Source: Candidatus Caccousia avistercoris
GTDB lineage: Bacteria > Bacillota > Clostridia > Oscillospirales > Acutalibacteraceae
DNA length: 9,858 nucleotides
Assembly (NCBI GenBank): GCA_018715025.1
Contig: DVMK01000001.1
Location: forward strand, 1-9,858
Direction of reading: 5' to 3'
Positions 5,930-9,858 of this stretch are shown here, one piece after another. Every line of letters starts with the position of its first letter. The first letter of the stretch is position 1. Position numbers and translations under genes: made by a program. The notes beneath the pieces were generated by a model. The model was not told where the DNA came from. It did no database searches and saw only the letters and a list, made by a program, of their open reading frames with translations.

Positions 5930-7750
5930 ATGGATACGAGAAATGATTTGAGGAATATCGCTATCATTGCCCACGTAGACCACGGCAAAACCACCCTGGT
6001 GGACCAGCTTCTGAGGCAGAGCGGCATTTTCCGCAGCAACGAGGCTGTAGCGGAGCGGGTCATGGATTCCAATGACCTGGAGCGGGAACGTGGCATCACC
6101 ATCCTGTCGAAAAATACGGCGGTGATGTACGACGGCGTGAAGATCAATATTGTGGATACCCCCGGCCATGCGGATTTCGGCGGCGAGGTGGAGCGCATCC
6201 TGATGATGGTGGACGGCGTTCTGCTGCTGGTGGACGCCTTCGAGGGCTGCATGCCCCAGACGCGCTTCGTGCTGAAAAAGGCCCTGGGCCTGGGGAAAAA
6301 GCCCCTGGTGGTGGTGAATAAGGTAGACCGCCCCGGCGCCCGCCCCCTTGAGGTGGTGGACGAGGTGCTGGACCTGTTCATTGAGCTGGGCGCCAACGAA
6401 GACCAGCTGGAGTTCCCGGTGGTGTACGCCTCTGGCCGGGACGGCTACGCCAGCACCTCCCCGGACGAGCCGGGCACCGACATGAAGCCCCTGCTGGACA
6501 TGATCCTGCGGGAGGTGCCCGCCCCCACCGGCGACTTGAACGGCCCCGCCCAGATTTTGTTTTCCAACATTGACCACGACGACTACGTGGGCCGCATCGG
6601 CGTGGGCCGCGTAGAGCGGGGCTCGGTGAAGGACGGCCAGGCCATGGTGCTCTGCTGCCGGGACGGTTCCACCCGGAACGTGAAAATTGGCAAGCTGTAC
6701 CAGTTCGAGGGCCTGAAGCGGGTAGAGGTGGAGTCCGCCTCCCTGGGCGACCTGGTGGCGGTTTCCGGCTTTACCGACCTGAACATCGGCGAAACCGCCT
6801 GCGACCCCTCCTGCGTGGAGCCGCTGCCCTTTGTGAAGATTGACGAGCCCACCGTTTCCATGATGTTCATGGTGAACAACAGCCCCTTCGCCGGGCGGGA
6901 GGGCAAGTACGTCACCAGCCGCAACCTGCGGGACCGCCTGTTCAAAGAGGTGGAAACCAACGTGGCCATGCGGGTGGAGGAGACGGATTCCCCCGACACC
7001 TTCAAGGTTTCCGGCCGGGGCGAGCTGCACCTTTCCATTCTCATTGAGCAGATGCGCCGCCAGAATTACGAGTTCCAGGTTTCTTCCCCCCATGTGATTT
7101 ACAAGGAGATTGACGGCAAGCGGTACGAGCCCATTGAGCTTTTGATGATTGAAGTGCCCGACGCCTATGTGGGCGCTGTCATGGAAAAGCTGGGCGGCCG
7201 CAAGGCGGAAATGGTGAACATGGGCACCCGCGACACCGGCGTTACCCACCTGGAATTTAAGATTCCGGCCCGGGGCCTGATGGGCTACCGGCAGGAATTT
7301 TTGACCGACACCAACGGCAACGGCATCATGAACAATGTGTTCGACTGCTACGAGCCCTACAAGGGGGATATCCCCGAGCGGCCCCAGGGTTCCCTGGTGG
7401 CCCACGAGACGGGAGAATCCACCGGCTACGGCCTGTGGTACGCCCAGGACAGGGGCCGCCTGTTCATCGGCCCCGGCGTGGAGGTGTACGAGGGCATGAT
7501 CGTGGGAGTGAGCCCCAAGGCGGAGGATATTACGGTGAACGTGTGCAAGAAGAAGCACGTCACCAACACCCGCGCCTCCGGCTCTGACGAGGCGCTGAAG
7601 CTGACCCCGCCCACGGTTCTGAGCCTGGAGCAGAGCCTGGAGTTCATCAAGAACGACGAGCTGGTGGAGGTTACCCCCAAGAGCATCCGCATGCGCAAGA
7701 TGATCCTCAGCAAGGAACAGCGCATGAAGCAGGCCAGCAAGAAAAAATAA
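5930..7750 (+). CDS. typA: ribosome-associated translational GTPase TypA/BipA
   Basis: TypA/BipA is an EF-G-like GTPase that binds the ribosome and supports 50S assembly and growth under stress or cold. The 606-residue product has full family length. The G motifs are intact: P-loop AHVDHGKT (14-21), RGIT (54-57), DTPGH (76-80), NKVD (130-133), and a G5-like YASGRDG (166-172). A beta-barrel domain II (about 203-295) and an EF-G III-like domain with NNSPFAGREG (316-325) and GRGELHLSILIEQMRR (362-377) follow. The EF-G V-like domain includes PARGLMGYR (446-454), and the BipA-specific C-terminal domain contains RGRLFIGPG and VYEGMIVG (508-526), then the basic helix near SIRMRK. The ATG at 5930 is used because the family N-terminus starts there; the upstream open frame has no family match. 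Ribosome site GAGAGG is about 11 bases away, with GGAAGAG closer. It has its own promoter and a terminator-like hairpin after it. Confidence 0.98.
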   Translation: MDTRNDLRNIAIIAHVDHGKTTLVDQLLRQSGIFRSNEAVAERVMDSNDLERERGITILSKNTAVMYDGVKINIVDTPGHADFGGEVERILMMVDGVLLLVDAFEGCMPQTRFVLKKALGLGKKPLVVVNKVDRPGARPLEVVDEVLDLFIELGANEDQLEFPVVYASGRDGYASTSPDEPGTDMKPLLDMILREVPAPTGDLNGPAQILFSNIDHDDYVGRIGVGRVERGSVKDGQAMVLCCRDGSTRNVKIGKLYQFEGLKRVEVESASLGDLVAVSGFTDLNIGETACDPSCVEPLPFVKIDEPTVSMMFMVNNSPFAGREGKYVTSRNLRDRLFKEVETNVAMRVEETDSPDTFKVSGRGELHLSILIEQMRRQNYEFQVSSPHVIYKEIDGKRYEPIELLMIEVPDAYVGAVMEKLGGRKAEMVNMGTRDTGVTHLEFKIPARGLMGYRQEFLTDTNGNGIMNNVFDCYEPYKGDIPERPQGSLVAHETGESTGYGLWYAQDRGRLFIGPGVEVYEGMIVGVSPKAEDITVNVCKKKHVTNTRASGSDEALKLTPPTVLSLEQSLEFIKNDELVEVTPKSIRMRKMILSKEQRMKQASKKK

Positions 7751-7787
7751 GGGAATGCCAGCCGCTCCGGCAGGGGCGGCTTTTCCC
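7751..7787 (+). terminator. weak or leaky terminator after typA
   Basis: A 9-bp stem with one G-T pair (7760-7768 with 7773-7781, loop GGCA) is followed by only four T and then CCC. An outer GGGAA (7751-7755) can pair with TTCCC (7783-7787). The short T-run suggests incomplete termination, which would let some typA transcripts continue into the exonuclease gene. I see no clear separate promoter in the 64-base gap. Confidence 0.65.
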
Positions 7788-7814
7788 GTTTCCCAGGCCT
7801 GGAAGGGAGGGCAC

Positions 7815-8759
7815 ATGGCAGAAAACAAGACATACGTTATTTTGGATTTGGAATGGAACGGCACGTACAGCCGCCGTATCAAGGGCTTTATCAATGAAAT
7901 CATCGAGTTCGGCGCTGTGAAGGTGGACGAATCCCTGAATATTCTGGACACCTACGAGGCGTTGGTGCGCCCCCAGGTGGGCAAAAAGATCAGCGGAAAA
8001 ATCAAAACCCTCACCAGCATCACCAACGAAGAGCTGGAGGGCGGACTGCAGTTCATGCAGGTGACCAGCCGGTTCCGCAAATGGATGGGCGGCGCCGTGC
8101 TTATGACCTGGGGCACCTCAGACATTCTGACGCTCATTGAAAACTGCCGCTATTTCTGCGGTGATCCCCACATTCCTTTTTTGGGGAAGTATATTGACCT
8201 GCAAACCTACTGCCAGAAAATGCTGGACTACGAGCCGGGCAAGCAGATGGGTCTGACCACCGCGGCAGAGCTGCTGGGCATAGACGGCGAGGGCTTCGGC
8301 CACCACCGCGCCCTGGGCGACAGCCTGCTTTCCCTGCGGTGCCTGCAGCGGCTGTACTGCCCCGAGCTGCTGGATTCCATGACCCAGCAGGCAGACGAGG
8401 AATTCTACCGGCGCATGACCTTCAAGACCATGATCCTCTGCGACCTGAACAGCCCGCTCATTCAGCCGGGGGACATGGTGTTCCACTGCGCCCAGTGCGG
8501 CCGCCCTGCCCAGCGCGTGGGGGACTGGCAGCTGAAGAACAAAAGCTACCGGGCCATTTTCACCTGCCGTTCCTGCCACAGCAGCTTTTACGGGCGGGTG
8601 CAGTTCAAGCTGAAATATGAAGGGCTACTGGTGAAGAAAAGCACCGTCCCTATCCGCCCGGAAAACGCAGAGCGGGAGGACAGGCCCGAACCCCAGCGGG
8701 TGCCGGTGGTGCCGCTGAACCTGGCGGAGCCCGAGGATGAGGAGGAGATGGAACCGTGA
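7815..8759 (+). CDS. DEDDh 3'-5' exonuclease with C-terminal zinc ribbon
   Basis: A 314-residue protein whose first 185 residues form an RNase T/DNA polymerase III epsilon-type exonuclease, similar to KapD/inhibitor-of-KinA-type exonucleases. All catalytic residues are visible: Exo I DLEW (Asp11, Glu13), Exo II in GTSDILTL (Asp103), and Exo III HHRALGD with His164 and Asp169 spaced as in DEDDh enzymes. The second half has a zinc ribbon-like domain with Cys225/Cys228 (CAQC) and Cys251/Cys254 (CRSC), then an acidic Pro/Glu-rich tail. The ribbon may bind nucleic acid or a partner; the substrate (RNA or DNA) is not known from sequence. The start is ATG at 7815 with GGGAGG 4 bases upstream; upstream open codons overlap the typA terminator. 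The 3' end overlaps the next gene as GTGA, so the two are probably translated together. Confidence 0.92.
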   Translation: MAENKTYVILDLEWNGTYSRRIKGFINEIIEFGAVKVDESLNILDTYEALVRPQVGKKISGKIKTLTSITNEELEGGLQFMQVTSRFRKWMGGAVLMTWGTSDILTLIENCRYFCGDPHIPFLGKYIDLQTYCQKMLDYEPGKQMGLTTAAELLGIDGEGFGHHRALGDSLLSLRCLQRLYCPELLDSMTQQADEEFYRRMTFKTMILCDLNSPLIQPGDMVFHCAQCGRPAQRVGDWQLKNKSYRAIFTCRSCHSSFYGRVQFKLKYEGLLVKKSTVPIRPENAEREDRPEPQRVPVVPLNLAEPEDEEEMEP

Positions 8760-9190
8760 AGCAGAGCGCTTTCCGCGTAGTGGTGATCGACGGGCAGGGG
8801 GGGCGGATGGGCCGCCAGCTGGTAGAGGAGATTCTCCGCCTGCTTCCCGAAGCAGAGCTGACCGCCATCGGCACCAACAGCATCGCCACCGCCAGCATGC
8901 TCAAGGGCGGGGTGAAGAACGCCGCCACCGGGGAAAACGCCGTTCTGGTGGCAAGCCGCACCGCAGACGTTATCGCCGGCCCCATCGGCATTGTAATGGC
9001 CGACGCCCTTCTGGGCGAAATTACCCCCGCCATGGCGGCTGCGGTGGGGGCCAGCCAGGCGAAAAAGGTGCTCATCCCGGTCAACCGCTGCGGCAGTACG
9101 GTGGCGGGCGTTACCGTCACCTCTATGGGGGAGCTGATCCGTCTGGCGGCGGAGGAAGTGAAAAAATGCGCCCTGGGGCAGGACGACTGA
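8756..9190 (+). CDS. DUF3842 family protein
   Basis: A 144-residue protein of a conserved clostridial family of unknown function. The start resembles a Rossmann nucleotide-binding fold: a beta strand RVVVIDGQGGRMG (7-19) followed by a helix. Other conserved-looking blocks are GTNSIAT (39-45), TGENA (58-62), GPIGIV (75-80), LGEITP (86-91) and the Cys-containing KVLIPVNRCG (104-113). No signal peptide or membrane span is visible, so it is probably cytoplasmic. The start is GTG at 8756, inside the stop of the exonuclease gene (GTGA); GGAGGAG lies about 10 bases upstream. Binding of a nucleotide or sugar nucleotide is an inference from the glycine-rich loop only. Coupling to the exonuclease suggests a shared pathway but does not show what it is. 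Confidence 0.88.
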   Translation: MKQSAFRVVVIDGQGGRMGRQLVEEILRLLPEAELTAIGTNSIATASMLKGGVKNAATGENAVLVASRTADVIAGPIGIVMADALLGEITPAMAAAVGASQAKKVLIPVNRCGSTVAGVTVTSMGELIRLAAEEVKKCALGQDD

Positions 9191-9201
9191 CGCGCGCTCC
9201 C

Positions 9202-9242
9202 CAGCGGGTTCCCGGAGGAATAGGGAAAAATCCGCTGTTTTT
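9202..9242 (+). terminator. intrinsic terminator after the DUF3842 gene
   Basis: CAGCGG (9202-9207) pairs with CCGCTG (9232-9237). Inside it TTCCC (9209-9213) pairs with GGGAA (9223-9227) around a 9-base loop, with an unequal internal loop between the stems. Five T follow at 9238-9242. It lies 12 bases past the stop codon. Confidence 0.6.
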
Positions 9243-9274
9243 GGAAAAAAATCCTGGAAACTTCCGAAAATCCC

Positions 9275-9303
9275 TTGTAGTCATGGAAAAGACAGGGTAA
9301 AAT
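9275..9303 (+). promoter_or_regulatory. candidate promoter of the DUF6465 gene
   Basis: TTGTAG at 9275-9280 (3 of 6 matches), a 17-base spacer and TAAAAT at 9298-9303 (5 of 6 matches). The start would be near 9310, giving a leader of about 67 bases. The leader contains a small GGGGA/TCCCC hairpin (9330-9334 with 9340-9344). A second AT-rich -10-like stretch at 9353-9358 lacks a -35. Confidence 0.5.
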
Positions 9304-9376
9304 ATACAGTAGGGTCGCACTGCCTGCACGGGGAAGCGATCCCCCCTTATTATACAATCAGAGAGGAGAAACCAAC

Positions 9377-9688
9377 ATGGCAAAATCTGCAAAGGCTGCA
9401 ACAGCCCAGGCCAACGAGCCCCAGGTGGCCGCGGAGGCCAAAAAGCCCGCGAAGCGCACCGCCAAGAAGCCCGCGGCTGAGGCCCCCAAAAAGACGGAGA
9501 ACATCTATGTTCAGTACGGCGGCAAGGAGTGGGACGCCGGGGAGCTGGCCGAAAAGGCCAAGGCTGCCTATGCTGCGGAGGGCCACCGGGTGTCTGCCAT
9601 CAAAGATCTGAAGCTGTATATTAAGCCGGAAGAGGGCATGGCCTACTATGTGATCAACGGCAAGGCCTCCGGCAGTGTAGAACTGTAA
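9377..9688 (+). CDS. DUF6465 family small basic protein
   Basis: A 103-residue protein recognised from its C-terminal half, with NIYVQYGGKEWDAGELAEKA (42-61) and KLYIKPEEGMAYYVING (79-95), as in the small clostridial DUF6465 family of unknown function. Residues 1-40 are rich in Lys, Ala and Pro (AKKPAKRTAKKPA type), resembling histone H1-like tails, so contact with nucleic acid or another polyanion is possible but not shown. No signal peptide or membrane span. It starts with ATG at 9377 after a strong AGAGGAG site 8 bases upstream. It has its own promoter and a strong terminator, so it is probably a single-gene unit, perhaps well expressed. Confidence 0.88.
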   Translation: MAKSAKAATAQANEPQVAAEAKKPAKRTAKKPAAEAPKKTENIYVQYGGKEWDAGELAEKAKAAYAAEGHRVSAIKDLKLYIKPEEGMAYYVINGKASGSVEL

Positions 9689-9699
9689 TGTTCCGCCGT

Positions 9700-9720
9700 C
9701 CGCCCCGCTTTCAGGGGCGG
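9700..9720 (+). repeat. hairpin without T-tract after the DUF6465 gene
   Basis: CCGCCCC (9700-9706) pairs perfectly with GGGGCGG (9714-9720) around a 7-base loop. No T-run follows, so it is unlikely to terminate alone. It may protect the 3' end of the transcript or back up the next hairpin. Confidence 0.55.
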
Positions 9721-9740
9721 CGCATTCCATGCGCGTTGGG

Positions 9741-9769
9741 GAAGGCTCCGTTTGGGGCCTTCTTTTTTT
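9741..9769 (+). terminator. strong intrinsic terminator of the DUF6465 gene
   Basis: A 9-bp stem with one G-T pair (GAAGGCTCC at 9741-9749 with GGGGCCTTC at 9754-9762), a 4-base loop and seven T (9763-9769). Confidence 0.92.
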
Positions 9770-9825
9770 GCGCCCTGCCGGAGCAAGCGGGCGAAGTCTG
9801 CCGGAAAGAAAGATTTATAAAATAG

Positions 9826-9846
9826 AAATTATGAAAAATATAATTT
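9826..9846 (+). promoter_or_regulatory. AT-rich inverted repeat over a -10-like element
   Basis: AAATTAT (9826-9832) and ATAATTT (9840-9846) are perfect inverted 7-mers with a 7-base spacer. A consensus TATAAT (9839-9844) overlaps the right arm. No good -35 is visible at the normal distance. It is probably the control region of a gene beyond the right edge, with the repeat as a possible operator. Confidence 0.4.
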
Positions 9847-9858
9847 GCCGTTCTTTCG

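Noticed and set aside
5426..7951. Minus-strand 841-codon open frame opposite typA
   Set aside because: His/Val/Gly/Gln-rich shadow of the typA frame; no family resemblance, and it runs through two terminators and a promoter.
9700..9769. Tandem hairpins considered as a riboswitch or small RNA
   Set aside because: They follow a stop codon directly and the second has a standard terminator form; tandem 3' hairpins explain them better.
1..9858. Search for CRISPR arrays, tRNA/rRNA, transposase or toxin-antitoxin pairs
   Set aside because: No repeated spacers, cloverleaf, rRNA-like stretch, transposase motif or short paired toxin-antitoxin genes could be seen.

Overview
The window reads as ordinary chromosomal backbone of a GC-rich Firmicute, most likely a gut Clostridia member of the Oscillospirales/Ruminococcaceae type. 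This placement is inferred from three things: GC-rich codon use, strong GGAGG-type Shine-Dalgarno sites with some TTG and GTG starts, and a gene set typical of clostridia (SpoVB-like flippase, CmpB-family membrane protein, DUF3842, DUF6465). I see no phage, IS, CRISPR, tRNA or rRNA signature. The longest gene-free stretch is under 200 bases.

Left part (1-2374), minus strand: prmA (ribosomal protein L11 methyltransferase) is followed, with an ATGA overlap, by an unrecognised 354-residue protein that has a signal peptide and one membrane span. This operon ends in a hairpin/T-tract terminator near position 100-153. A second hairpin there could compete with the terminator stem. A very short open frame at the left edge may be the start of another minus-strand gene. 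The prmA promoter and the promoter of the plus-strand flippase face apart and appear to share one -35 hexamer.

Middle (2375-5774), plus strand: first comes a SpoVB/MATE-like lipid or oligosaccharide flippase with a TTG start. After it is a strong consensus promoter with a 10-bp palindrome over the -10/start region. This drives a CmpB-family membrane protein (TTG start, long basic coiled-coil tail) and a low-specificity threonine aldolase, which probably share one transcript. An intrinsic terminator overlaps the last codons of the aldolase.

Right part (5775-9858), plus strand: typA/bipA (ribosome-associated GTPase) has its own extended -10 promoter and a terminator with a short T-run. Next is a DEDDh 3'-5' exonuclease with a C-terminal four-cysteine zinc ribbon, coupled through a GTGA overlap to a DUF3842 protein. 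A terminator and a new promoter lead into a small Lys/Ala/Pro-rich DUF6465 protein, closed by two tandem hairpins, the second a strong terminator. The window ends in an AT-rich patch with an inverted repeat and a -10-like element, probably the control region of the next gene.

Functionally this is a translation and ribosome-associated set (prmA, typA), envelope proteins (flippase, CmpB-like, signal-peptide protein), an amino-acid enzyme and an uncharacterised nuclease/DUF3842 pair. I found no convincing new defence or mobile system. The points of interest are the conserved-looking couplings of unknown proteins and several small regulatory structures.
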